Origin: Micavibrio sp. UBA2638
GTDB lineage: Bacteria > Pseudomonadota > Alphaproteobacteria > Micavibrionales > Micavibrionaceae
Direction: 5' to 3'
Length of the DNA stretch: 35,181 nucleotides
Assembly (NCBI GenBank): GCA_002359735.1
Contig: DENS01000016.1
Location: 838 to 36,018, forward strand
The position numbers and the translations under genes are program-made. Within the stretch, counting starts at the first letter, position 1, and each line of letters opens with the position of its first letter. This document shows positions 15,902 through 24,278 of the stretch, in pieces. The notes below the pieces were generated by a model, which did no database searches, was not told where the DNA came from, and worked only from the letters and a program-made list of their open reading frames with translations.

Positions 15902-16291
15902 TCAGGCCTTGGGGCGAATAACCAAAGGCACCATAAAACCGTCAATCGCTTCGCCATCTTTGGTCTGGACAATGGCCACTTCGCGGGCCTTTATGAAGTA
16001 GGGACGCACCAGCCATTGCAGCTTTGCGCCCAAATCCATCTGGTTGCCGTCTTTTTTGAACACGGTGACGCTGTGGTCATTCGGGTCATATTCCAGACGG
16101 TCAATATCCTGCGCCACGGGTTTGGTGTGAAAGATATAGGCCTCCATTGTGATTTTGTTGACGAAGATATCAAATTCATCTTCCTGAAACAAAATCCCGG
16201 AATTGGCAGATTTTCCGCTGGTGAATGCAGATTTCATTGAATCTATCTTCGTAGCGGGCGGAGTTTGTATATCAGAATTGTCGTCGGACAT
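15902..16291 (-). CDS. Small protein of an unrecognised domain family, paralogue B
   Basis: 129 residues from the ATG at 16291 (MSDDNSDIQ). The frame extends to an ATG at 16354, but the added MLKGYLALPQHCANC segment has no paralogous counterpart and no good Shine-Dalgarno, so the shorter form is preferred. A polar N-terminal 35 residues leads into the domain shared with the 15381-15755 product: YIFHTKP, IDRLEYDP, FKKDGNQ, KDGEAIDGFMVPLVIRP. It lies directly downstream of the 1755-residue gene on the same strand. Confidence 0.65.
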   Translation of the reverse strand: MSDDNSDIQTPPATKIDSMKSAFTSGKSANSGILFQEDEFDIFVNKITMEAYIFHTKPVAQDIDRLEYDPNDHSVTVFKKDGNQMDLGAKLQWLVRPYFIKAREVAIVQTKDGEAIDGFMVPLVIRPKA

Positions 16292-16407
16292 GATTTTGGA
16301 ATAAACCTGACAGTTGGCACAATGTTGCGGTAAGGCCAAATAACCTTTCAGCATTATGGTTTAGTGTATCACCTCGTTCAAAAAGGATAAAGCCTGTATG
16401 TTTGTGA

Positions 16408-19400
16408 TTATGCCAGTGAATTAAAGGAAACTGGCGCGTGGTGCTGCATTTCACGTTCGATGGCCGGTGTTGATACATCTGCGTTCCATCCGGCGTTGGC
16501 GATGGCGGCGTCTTTATTATGGGCCGTTGTATCAAAACGGATGGCGGCCGGTTGATCCAGCAGGGCGGCAAACTGGTTTGGCAAATGCGCACTGCCTGTT
16601 GCGGCGGCTGTGCTGGCGGCGATATTGGCGGCGCCGTCAAAGCCCAGACCGGTTTGGCCAGCGGCAAATGTATATCCTTGCGCGGCCGATTCCGTCATGC
16701 CGTTCAGGGCAATTTCGCTCATGTTATGAATGCCGGTGGCCCCTGATGCATCTGAAATAACCGCCAATGTGTGCAGATCACCATTATGATGCGCGGAGGT
16801 GCGAAAATCGCCTTCAATCGCCAATTCGCCTGTGTTTGTGTGATTGGCTTGAGTGTCCAGACCGGCCAGCATGGCAACATTATTGGGCAGAGCGTTCCCG
16901 TTTCCTTGCGCGGAGGCGCGGGCGTTCAGGTCCATGCGGTTTATGGCATCCTGATAGGTATCGCGGTGGTCTCTTTGCAGGGTTTCTCTGCCTATGCCCT
17001 GGCCACTAATGCTTGGGTTGTCATTGGGGCGAACGGTCAGACTTTCACCATTTCTGCGGTTTGGATCGCGGTCCTGATCCTGATCAAAACGATCACGCGC
17101 GCCGGAGAAATGTTCGAAGGCGTATAATCCACCGACGGCCAGCGCCGCGCCCATACCCAGTTTCATCACTCCGCCACCTTTAAAGAAGTTAAAGATGCCT
17201 TTGACAAAATTCAAACCGATCATACCGCCAACCAGCGCCAGACCAACACTTGCAACCGGGCCCCATGTTGAGCCCAGCATGCTGTCCATGTTGCGGAACA
17301 GGCCGGTGATTGTGTTGCCGATACCGCTTAGGAAATTTCCTGCGCTGGCGGCGGCGTTACTCATGGTTTCTTTGTTTTCCCGTGTCAGAAGTTTTTGTAC
17401 CGTTACGGGCAGCTTGCTCTGAATATCCGCAGCGTTAATGTCGCCAGCGGCGCTTCTGAATGAACTGGCCGCGCTTGGTGTGTTTCCGGTATTGCCGGCG
17501 TTTGCCCCTTGTGATGTTGCTGGTGGCATTGCCGGTGTTCCAGCCGCAGATGTATCTGCCGCCGGTGTTCCAGCCGCAGATGTGTCTGCCGCCGGTGTCC
17601 CAGCCGTATTATTTGTCGGGGCCGCGCCGTTTTGAGTTCCTGATTCAATCGGGAAGAAAGGTCTTTGCGGCTGTGCTGATTCTTCGCCATCACCGAACCA
17701 ACCCGGATAGACTCTTGCCCAGTGATCCTGGGTGATCATATCGGCGTCAAAGGTTTCTGATCCGTCAAAGCTGTATGAAAGATCGGGTTCCCAGCCCAAT
17801 TGCGGGCCAATAGTATTGGCGGCCAAAGAAAAACCATTATAGCCAAGCGTGTCAATAATGCCCGGAACGCCATAATCCATGCCGACATCTGTGATCATAA
17901 ATTCGCTGGGCGCCCCCAGATAGGACAGCATGTAATCGCGCTCGCCATCCCAGCCATCATAGGCCGAAAATGCCGCCAGCCCCATAAGGGCAGGGGTCAC
18001 ACCTTTTTGTATCATCGGCCCCAATGTAATCAGCTTATCGGCATAACGGTGCATACCGAATGTACCCAGATTAAGGGCTGTATTTTTAAGGGCGTGGCCA
18101 AGGCTGTAATTGACGACATCGCCTTCTTCGTTAAAGTGACGGCCAAACATATAGCCAATATTCTTGCGCATGGTGACCATGGATTGCGGGTGTGCATAAT
18201 ATCCTATGGCGCGCGGTACCATCAGTTTTGGAATATCTTTCAGGAAAATCTCCAGATTGGATCTCATCTTCAGATCTGATTTCGCACCGGGGCGGAAACC
18301 ATCCATTTGCAACAGGAATTTATCGGCACGAATACCGGCGGCGCCATCAACAACCAGAAGTGGACGCACGAAATGATCGTAAAGCTCGGTTCTGTATCCG
18401 CCATATGCCATGAGTTTGGTGTGCGGGGAGTCTGTACCGGATCCACTGAGGTGTTTCATGATGTCGTGCCGCAGACCTGCAACCCTGGATTTTAGAACCA
18501 GTCTTTGCATTTCTTCCGGGTGCCATCCTTGCTGAACGGCGGCGTGTATCGCGTTGGCGGCGGTTACGGCCAAATCTTGTCTTTTTGCCGCGGGCATTTT
18601 GCCGTTGTTAATGGCATCGTCCAGATCTTTGTATAGTTCATACAGGTCTTTGGGGTCCATTTTTCTTTGCTGAAATCCGGTTTCGGCCCATTGCTTATCA
18701 AGGCTGTCCCGCTTGGCCATCAGGCTGGCAAAGTTTTCTTCAATAACGTTGGATTCGGCTTCTGTTTTTTGGGCCTCGGCTTCCGGGTCTGTTTTTGTCT
18801 CTGCCTCTGCTTCTGCTTTTGCTTTTGCTTCGGCTTCGGTGTCTGATTTCGTCGCGGCGGTTTCGCTTTCGGGCTTTGTGACGCTTTCCGGGGCTGTTCC
18901 CGCGCCTGTATCAGTTTCGGCGCCGGGCTCTGTTTTGGCGGCTTCGGTTTTGGGGGCCGGTGTTTGTGCTTGTGGCTGTGCTTGCGGCTGTTCATTGGCG
19001 CTGGTGCGGCGAACGGCTTGAATGCTTTCCAGTCTGGGCACAAAGGCCTGGGCTGTTTCGGTGCGGAAAGATCCGCTCAATACCGGGTCTTGCGCGATGG
19101 CAATCATCACATCTGCGTTCAGATTTTCGATATGCGACGGGTTTAATTTGCGGATGAACGCCGCGTCCAGATTGGCCACATCCTGCGTTTGCAGGGCAGG
19201 GGCAACGCGGTTCATGAAAATGTCATTTTGTATGCGGCTCAGGCTGTCGCGTTGTTCGGCGCTAAAGGCCTTCAGCGTATCGGGTTGAATGCGGCGGAAG
19301 TTTTCATCGCTAATACGGCTTAGGCGTGATGGCGTGAAAATATCGGCCTGATCCGGCGTGTAAGTATGGGCCTGATTGCCGCGGTAACGCGGTGTGTCTG

Positions 19401-21675
19401 CAGGCACCTGCGCGGCGGCCTTATCGGGGCCGGTCTCGTTCGTTGGTGGCTGATCTTGCTGGGCGGCCATTTGTGGCTGCTGGGCATCATTGGCAACGGT
19501 ATTGAACTGATCTTTACGGGACAATGTCGCAGGTCTTGGTGTCTCGTCTGGCTGAGTTAATGTAACCGCATCCGGCGCGTTATTTGTTTCTGGCGCGGCG
19601 CTTGTGATCTCATCGGCATTGACGCTCAGTGTTGTATCCGGCGTATTTTCCGGTGCGCTGTTTGGCGTGTTATCTGGCGCGGCCTGTGATCTGCCGGGTT
19701 CTGATGGCGTATAAGTCTGCGTATAGGTTTGCGGTGATATTGCGGCGGCAATATCGTCGCTTGTTCTTTCCGCGGTTTGTTCTGCTGCCTGGTCTGCTGT
19801 TTGCTCTGCAACCTGATCGGCGGCTTGATCGGCGGCATTACGTGGGCGCACCGGGCTGAAATTTACGTTGCGGACAATGGCGCTGGACATGCCTTCGATG
19901 GCAAAGCCAAGGCCTCTACCCAGTGTGTAATCGGCGGCTGCGCCAATACCGGCGGCGGTTACTGTGCTGCCCCAGCTGTAATTTCCGGCGTCCATCAGGC
20001 CCGTTTCAATGCGCAGTGTCTGGCTGGTGTCGGCGTTTAATCCGCCATCCATTCCGCCTTCTACCCCTTCAACGCTCGCCAGTCTGGTTGTGAATCTATT
20101 CACGCCCTGCATAATGGTTTTTTCGGCTGTTTCGGTGACCAGCTGTTCGCTGGTTTCACGAACGGCCGCTTTTGTGGCGGCTTGGGCCGCGGCTTCGCGG
20201 GTTTCGTTCATGACCTGGTTGCGTACGGCTGTCATAAAGCCTTTTTGACCGGCTCGTTTTGCGGCCTCAACACCGGCGGAGCTGGCGCCCCCTGTTACCA
20301 CGGATAATGCGGCCGCGGCCAAAGAGACAACATTGGCTTCGTCTGTGATGGTGTTCCATGCGGCGCGCTTGAAGGTGCCGAAATCATCACGGGTCAGATC
20401 AAATGTCTCGGACGCGTACATATAGGCCATTTTTTGATCCATGGTGAAAGAATCACTCAGATACAGGCTTCCGGCTTGTGAGATAACCTCCCATAGCTGG
20501 TTTCTTTCCTCTGACATGAATTCCAGACCCCATTCACCAATGGTTGCGGCGTCATATTCATTGTTTCCGCCAGCCTGATCCCAGCTTTGTCCTGTTTCGC
20601 GTTCAAACAGAATATGGGCAGCCTTTTGGAAGCTCTCATTATTTGCCAATTCGCTCTCGGTCGGGCGCGAGGCTTGTGTAAAGATCGAACCGTCATATCC
20701 ATAGTTTTGCGCTGTGTCGTCAAAGAAACTGCGCATGGCTTCGCGGCTTTCAAAATTCTCTGTCGCCTCGACCAATTCGCTTGGGTCATCAGGAATGGTT
20801 GATATGAAGGTCTCTAATTCCTGAACCTGTGCCAAAAGGGCATTATCGGCATCGCTGCGCTCATCAACGGGGGGAAGCAGCTGTCTTTCGATGCGTGCGG
20901 CCAGGTTATCACTGTATCCTGTTTCGGCGGCCCCTTTAACGCGGGCATAAATGGCGGACATAACACCAAGGTCTCTGATGTCCTCGGCATTCATATTCGG
21001 GTTGTCCCTTGCCAAGCCTCTTGCCCCGGTAATCAGGAAGGCAGAATTTTTGTCGGCCATTAAACGGGAAATATTGGCATCAGCGTCGATGCGTTCGGCG
21101 GCAAGACCCCATAATTTGTCGGATAGTCCATCGTAAACATCCATATCGCGTCGGATTGTTTCAATGGCCTCCGGCGTCATTTGGCCATTTTCAAACCCTT
21201 GCAGGGCAATGGCCCCGCGTGAGGCATAGGTGGCATAGTGCAAGGCCGCGCTCATTAAGTCTTGGGAGCTGCCGTTTTCGATCAGGTCCTGAACGTTGCG
21301 GGGATAGCTTTGGAATTCACGGGCCTGTTCTTCCGGTCTAAGTCTTTCCGATGCAAAATCATTGCGGGCCCACTGCGTCAGTAATTCATCGGGATCAAAA
21401 GCGGCCAGCGCTTCATCGCCATTGTCGAAGAAATCCCAGAAACTATCGGCGTCGTCTTGCAGGTCCTGACGGGTGCTTTCAACATGCGCGGCCCATGCGC
21501 CTTCGCCGTGAATGCGGTTATAGTCAGCCTCGGCGGCGGCCAGAAATTCAGGATTGGTATTTAATGATGTATTCGGGGCGGATAATTGCGTCATCCAGTC
21601 CGTCATGGCCCAATTGATTGGGGCGGCCTCTGGAGCGCCTGTCTCATCTTCATATATATTTGGCGTATCAGCCAT
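16408..21675 (-). CDS. Giant modular protein of unknown function, 1755 residues
   Basis: No family recognised. From the ATG at 21675 (MADTPN), with AAAGGG ten bases upstream, the protein shows: a helical acidic N-terminal region (1-440); an Ala/Gly-rich hydrophobic segment near 448-470; about seven degenerate tetrapeptides of AADQ/TAEQ type near 613-641; a Pro/Thr/Asn linker; short leucine-spaced repeats near 775-860 (RLSRISDENFRRIQPDTLKA); an Ala/Glu/Lys low-complexity stretch near 946-973; a large globular region to about 1330; a GTPAADTSAA tandem repeat near 1357-1381; two Gly-rich membrane helices at about 1474-1493 and 1506-1523; and an Asn/Ala/Gly-rich tail. There is no signal peptide. 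It could be a secreted or envelope-spanning effector, adhesin or structural protein, but nothing decides between these. A small lookalike of its membrane module is encoded just upstream. Confidence 0.85.
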   Translation of the reverse strand: MADTPNIYEDETGAPEAAPINWAMTDWMTQLSAPNTSLNTNPEFLAAAEADYNRIHGEGAWAAHVESTRQDLQDDADSFWDFFDNGDEALAAFDPDELLTQWARNDFASERLRPEEQAREFQSYPRNVQDLIENGSSQDLMSAALHYATYASRGAIALQGFENGQMTPEAIETIRRDMDVYDGLSDKLWGLAAERIDADANISRLMADKNSAFLITGARGLARDNPNMNAEDIRDLGVMSAIYARVKGAAETGYSDNLAARIERQLLPPVDERSDADNALLAQVQELETFISTIPDDPSELVEATENFESREAMRSFFDDTAQNYGYDGSIFTQASRPTESELANNESFQKAAHILFERETGQSWDQAGGNNEYDAATIGEWGLEFMSEERNQLWEVISQAGSLYLSDSFTMDQKMAYMYASETFDLTRDDFGTFKRAAWNTITDEANVVSLAAAALSVVTGGASSAGVEAAKRAGQKGFMTAVRNQVMNETREAAAQAATKAAVRETSEQLVTETAEKTIMQGVNRFTTRLASVEGVEGGMDGGLNADTSQTLRIETGLMDAGNYSWGSTVTAAGIGAAADYTLGRGLGFAIEGMSSAIVRNVNFSPVRPRNAADQAADQVAEQTADQAAEQTAERTSDDIAAAISPQTYTQTYTPSEPGRSQAAPDNTPNSAPENTPDTTLSVNADEITSAAPETNNAPDAVTLTQPDETPRPATLSRKDQFNTVANDAQQPQMAAQQDQPPTNETGPDKAAAQVPADTPRYRGNQAHTYTPDQADIFTPSRLSRISDENFRRIQPDTLKAFSAEQRDSLSRIQNDIFMNRVAPALQTQDVANLDAAFIRKLNPSHIENLNADVMIAIAQDPVLSGSFRTETAQAFVPRLESIQAVRRTSANEQPQAQPQAQTPAPKTEAAKTEPGAETDTGAGTAPESVTKPESETAATKSDTEAEAKAKAEAEAETKTDPEAEAQKTEAESNVIEENFASLMAKRDSLDKQWAETGFQQRKMDPKDLYELYKDLDDAINNGKMPAAKRQDLAVTAANAIHAAVQQGWHPEEMQRLVLKSRVAGLRHDIMKHLSGSGTDSPHTKLMAYGGYRTELYDHFVRPLLVVDGAAGIRADKFLLQMDGFRPGAKSDLKMRSNLEIFLKDIPKLMVPRAIGYYAHPQSMVTMRKNIGYMFGRHFNEEGDVVNYSLGHALKNTALNLGTFGMHRYADKLITLGPMIQKGVTPALMGLAAFSAYDGWDGERDYMLSYLGAPSEFMITDVGMDYGVPGIIDTLGYNGFSLAANTIGPQLGWEPDLSYSFDGSETFDADMITQDHWARVYPGWFGDGEESAQPQRPFFPIESGTQNGAAPTNNTAGTPAADTSAAGTPAADTSAAGTPAMPPATSQGANAGNTGNTPSAASSFRSAAGDINAADIQSKLPVTVQKLLTRENKETMSNAAASAGNFLSGIGNTITGLFRNMDSMLGSTWGPVASVGLALVGGMIGLNFVKGIFNFFKGGGVMKLGMGAALAVGGLYAFEHFSGARDRFDQDQDRDPNRRNGESLTVRPNDNPSISGQGIGRETLQRDHRDTYQDAINRMDLNARASAQGNGNALPNNVAMLAGLDTQANHTNTGELAIEGDFRTSAHHNGDLHTLAVISDASGATGIHNMSEIALNGMTESAAQGYTFAAGQTGLGFDGAANIAASTAAATGSAHLPNQFAALLDQPAAIRFDTTAHNKDAAIANAGWNADVSTPAIEREMQHHAPVSFNSLA
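17531..17606. repeat. 30-base in-frame tandem repeat, about 2.5 copies
   Basis: Two full 30-base units (17531-17560, 17561-17590) differ at one base, and a 16-base partial third unit follows with one change. The repeat encodes GTPAADTSAA in the giant protein just before its membrane helices. Copy number could vary between strains without breaking the frame. Confidence 0.85.
19755..19840. repeat. Degenerate 12-base repeat coding for tetrapeptides
   Basis: The minus strand encodes seven successive tetrapeptides of the form AADQ, VAEQ, TADQ, AAEQ, TAER, TSDD near residues 613-641 of the giant protein. The period fits a regular helical or coiled segment. DNA copies are diverged, so this is an old expansion. 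Confidence 0.65.
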
Positions 21676-21779
21676 ATATTTCACACCCTTTATAGTTACG
21701 CTTTAATTTTGTTTTTTATTCTTATTTATTCTTGTTTATTAGTTACCCTTATATAGAAAAAGTCTTAAGATCCGGTTAA

Positions 21780-22289
21780 TTATGACGGTTCCGGCAGCTG
21801 CGGCGGCTGTATCTGCGGCGATGCAGGCTCCTGTTCTACTGTCAGGGAACGCGTCTGCGCTGGGGCGGCCGGGTTGTCGGCCTTTTCACCGAATATACCG
21901 GGCAGCAGGTATTTCTGTGCTACATAGGCGGCGCCTGCAACCAGAAGGCCGGTCACCACCGAATTGATGATGCCGCGCCCGCCAAAGCCTGCACTCATGG
22001 CAAAAGCGGCCAAGCCGGAAACGCCGATTAGCATCGGGTTTTGGGCAAGACCTTCCCAATCGCCGGCTTCGAAATCTTCCATCAGTTCATGCAGTCCATT
22101 GGCGTCAATGCCTGTTGCGCTGCGGAAGGCACCTCCGGCCAGTTCACCGCCTTTGTCTAATACGGCTTCTGTGCTGCGGCCATCGGTGGCCACGTGCGCA
22201 CCATACCCAATGGCGGCCATACCGGGCAGGCTGGTGCCTATTCTTGCGGCTAACCCTGCGGCTTTAAATAATAAACCTAATCCTGCCAT
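21780..22289 (-). CDS. Small membrane protein resembling the giant protein's membrane module, 169 residues
   Basis: From the ATG at 22289 (MAGLGLLF), which has AAAGAGGAACGAACAC upstream; the open frame continues 11 codons further without support. The protein has an Ala/Gly-rich N-terminus, a helical middle (LHELMEDFEAGDWEGL), two Gly-rich membrane helices at about 85-103 and 107-126, the tetrapeptide SLTV at 148-151 and a Pro/Gln tail. The 1755-residue product has the same order: two Gly-rich helices, then SLTV about 20 residues later. The two may share ancestry or dock in the membrane together. Function unknown. Confidence 0.7.
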   Translation of the reverse strand: MAGLGLLFKAAGLAARIGTSLPGMAAIGYGAHVATDGRSTEAVLDKGGELAGGAFRSATGIDANGLHELMEDFEAGDWEGLAQNPMLIGVSGLAAFAMSAGFGGRGIINSVVTGLLVAGAAYVAQKYLLPGIFGEKADNPAAPAQTRSLTVEQEPASPQIQPPQLPEPS

Positions 22290-22328
22290 GTGTTCGTTCC
22301 TCTTTACTACGCTTGTTAGCAAAGGTAC

Positions 22329-22338
22329 GAAACGTTTC
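22329..22338. promoter_or_regulatory. Palindrome GAAACGTTTC, LacI-type operator candidate
   Basis: A perfect 10-base palindrome, about 40 bases upstream of the 169-residue gene. CGAAACGTTTC with a central CG dyad resembles known operators of LacI/GalR-family regulators (for example those of PurR and RbsR). No such regulator gene lies in the window, so the assignment is inference. Confidence 0.45.
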
Positions 22339-22360
22339 CACTTTATATTTAGGGGGAGGT

Positions 22361-22374
22361 GTCCGTTTACGGAC
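22361..22374. promoter_or_regulatory. Palindrome GTCCGTTTACGGAC
   Basis: Two 6-base arms, GTCCGT and ACGGAC, flank TT. It lies 23 bases beyond the GAAACGTTTC palindrome in the same leader and could be an operator or a short mRNA hairpin. Confidence 0.5.
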
Positions 22375-22553
22375 TTATCGTTTCATACCCTCTATATTAC
22401 CGTTTTTTACTCTTATTATTATTTTTATACTTTTTTATTTGTTAAACACATGGTATCCGATTTTGCCATTTTTTGCAAATTTATGACGGCTTTAAACCTG
22501 TAACCATTTGTTTTGCAATGGTAATTATAGCATATGATGCATTGAGGGTGCAT

Positions 22554-22584
22554 AAAAAAAGCCGCTGTCGGGGCGGCTTTTTTT
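22554..22584. terminator. Rho-independent terminator, probably bidirectional
   Basis: AAAAAAAGCCGC (22554-22565) pairs with GCGGCTTTTTTT (22573-22584) around a 7-base loop. It starts just beyond the purH stop on the minus strand and would end the che-purH transcript. The A and T tracts on both sides allow action in either direction. Confidence 0.9.
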
Positions 22585-22604
22585 GTATCTTTTTTATTGT
22601 TGCC

Positions 22605-24215
22605 TTAATGTCTGAAATGGCGGTGACCGGTAAAGACCATGGCCAGGCCGCGTTCATTGGCGGCCTCGATGACCTCTTGATCACGGATGGACCCGCCCGG
22701 TTGAATGACGGCGGTAACCCCGGCATCGGCGGCGGCAATTAACCCGTCGGCGAAGGGGAAAAATGCGTCAGAGGCCACGACGGAGCCCTTGGCAAGGGAT
22801 TGTTCCAGACCTTGCTGTTTGGCGGCTTCCTCGGCCTTCCAGGCGGCAATGCGCGAGGAATCGATGCGGCTCATTTGTCCCGCGCCAATTCCAACGGTGG
22901 CCAGATCCTTGGTGTAGACGATGGCATTGGATTTCACATGCTTGGCCACGCGGAATGAAAACAGCAGGTCCTGTAGCTCTTTTTGCGTGGGTTCGCGGTC
23001 AGTGACAACCTTTAGATCCTGTTCAGAAATGCTGAACGTATCGGCATCTTGCACCAGCATACCGCCGGCAATGCGGTTGACAACGCGGCGCTTTTGACCC
23101 CGTTCGGGCATGCCCCCTGTGGTCAATACACGAATATTGGGCTTGGCCTTCAGGGCGTCCAGCGCCGCCCCTTCGATATCAGGGGCGATGATAACCTCAA
23201 CAAAGCGCTGGATAATCTCTTCGGCCAGATCTTTGGTCAATGTGCGGTTAATCGCAATGATGCCGCCAAACGCCGAGACAGGGTCACAGGCCAGCGCACG
23301 TTTATAGGCCGACAGGATATTATCGGCCATGGCAACGCCGCACGGATTGGCGTGTTTGATAATGGCAACGCTGGGTTCATCAAATTCGCTTACCAGTTCA
23401 AAAGCCGCATCGGTATCATTCAAATTATTATAGGATAGTTCCTTTCCCTGCACTTGCGTGGCAATGGCGGCGCCGCAGCGGACGCTATCATCAATAAGAT
23501 ACAGGGCCGCGTTCTGGTGCGGGTTTTCGCCATACCGTAAGGATTGCTTTAAAGTGCCAGAGAAGCTGATGCGGCGGGGGAAGCCGAAATTTTCACCCAT
23601 TTGATCAACGAACCAGCTGGCGATATTTGAATCATAGGTTGCGGTCATGGCAAAGGCCGTTGCGGCCAGTTTCTTGCGTAAGGCATGTGTAATTGCGCCT
23701 TCATACGCGTTCATATCATCCAGAACATTTTTGTAATCTTGCGGGTCGGTTACAATGGCAACAAAATTATGATTTTTGGCCGCGGCGCGGATCATGGCCG
23801 GCCCGCCAATATCAATATTTTCAATGCAGGTATCAAAATTGGCGCCGCTTTGAACCGTTTCAACAAAGGGGTAGAGATTAACAACCAGAAGATCAATGTC
23901 ACTGATGTCATTGTCCTGCATGGCTTGAACGTGGCTTTCATCATCGCGCTTGGCCAGAATGCCGCCATGGATTTTGGGGTGCAGCGTTTTAACGCGGCCA
24001 TCCATGATTTCGGGAAAACCGGTATGGTCAGATACGTCTTTAACCTTAATACCGGCCTGTTCCATGGCCTTGGCGGTGCCCCCGGTGGAGAGAATTTCAA
24101 CGCCGTAGCTTTGCAGTTTTTCGGCAAATTCAATAACGCCTGTTTTATCGGATACGGAAATCAAAGCCCGTTTAATTTGGATCGCACGCGGATCACGAAT
24201 GACATGTTCACCCAT
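22605..24215 (-). CDS. purH: Bifunctional AICAR transformylase / IMP cyclohydrolase
   Basis: The 536-residue enzyme catalyses the last two steps of de novo IMP synthesis in the cytoplasm. The N-terminal MGS-like cyclohydrolase domain includes SVSDKTGVIEFA, STGGTAKAM and MDGRVKTLHPKIHGG. The C-terminal transformylase domain includes SLRYGENPHQ, AIIKHANPCGVA, SAFGGIIAIN and the terminal GLAMVFTGHRHFRH. The length is typical. The ATG at 24215 has AAAAGGGC upstream. It follows cheR by 63 bases on the same strand with no clear terminator between, so it may be read from the chemotaxis operon as well as from its own promoter; a strong terminator follows. Confidence 0.98.
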   Translation of the reverse strand: MGEHVIRDPRAIQIKRALISVSDKTGVIEFAEKLQSYGVEILSTGGTAKAMEQAGIKVKDVSDHTGFPEIMDGRVKTLHPKIHGGILAKRDDESHVQAMQDNDISDIDLLVVNLYPFVETVQSGANFDTCIENIDIGGPAMIRAAAKNHNFVAIVTDPQDYKNVLDDMNAYEGAITHALRKKLAATAFAMTATYDSNIASWFVDQMGENFGFPRRISFSGTLKQSLRYGENPHQNAALYLIDDSVRCGAAIATQVQGKELSYNNLNDTDAAFELVSEFDEPSVAIIKHANPCGVAMADNILSAYKRALACDPVSAFGGIIAINRTLTKDLAEEIIQRFVEVIIAPDIEGAALDALKAKPNIRVLTTGGMPERGQKRRVVNRIAGGMLVQDADTFSISEQDLKVVTDREPTQKELQDLLFSFRVAKHVKSNAIVYTKDLATVGIGAGQMSRIDSSRIAAWKAEEAAKQQGLEQSLAKGSVVASDAFFPFADGLIAAADAGVTAVIQPGGSIRDQEVIEAANERGLAMVFTGHRHFRH

Positions 24216-24278
24216 TTTATTTAAGCCCTTTTTTGTCTCGTTTTATTACCGACTAGAGTCTTAGGCTCTATTGCGCGC

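Larger units (their letters stand above)
22290..22604. other. Intergenic region: palindrome-rich leader plus terminator
   Basis: This 315-base stretch between purH and the 169-residue gene holds no convincing gene. It contains two palindromes close to the 169-residue gene start, an orphan copy of the TATAGAGGG leader motif at 22387-22398 followed by a three-codon ORF (ATG AAA CGA TAA, 22375-22386), a long AT-rich run, and the purH terminator. Confidence 0.7.

Noticed and set aside
15821..16240. Plus-strand frame with a hydrophobic Phe/Val-rich N-terminus
   Set aside because: The hydrophobicity comes from the T-tract region, and the rest is antisense to the 15902-16291 gene.
18713..19021. Low-complexity plus-strand frame rich in Ser/Ala/Phe
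   Set aside because: Shadow of the Ala/Glu/Lys repeat region in the giant gene.
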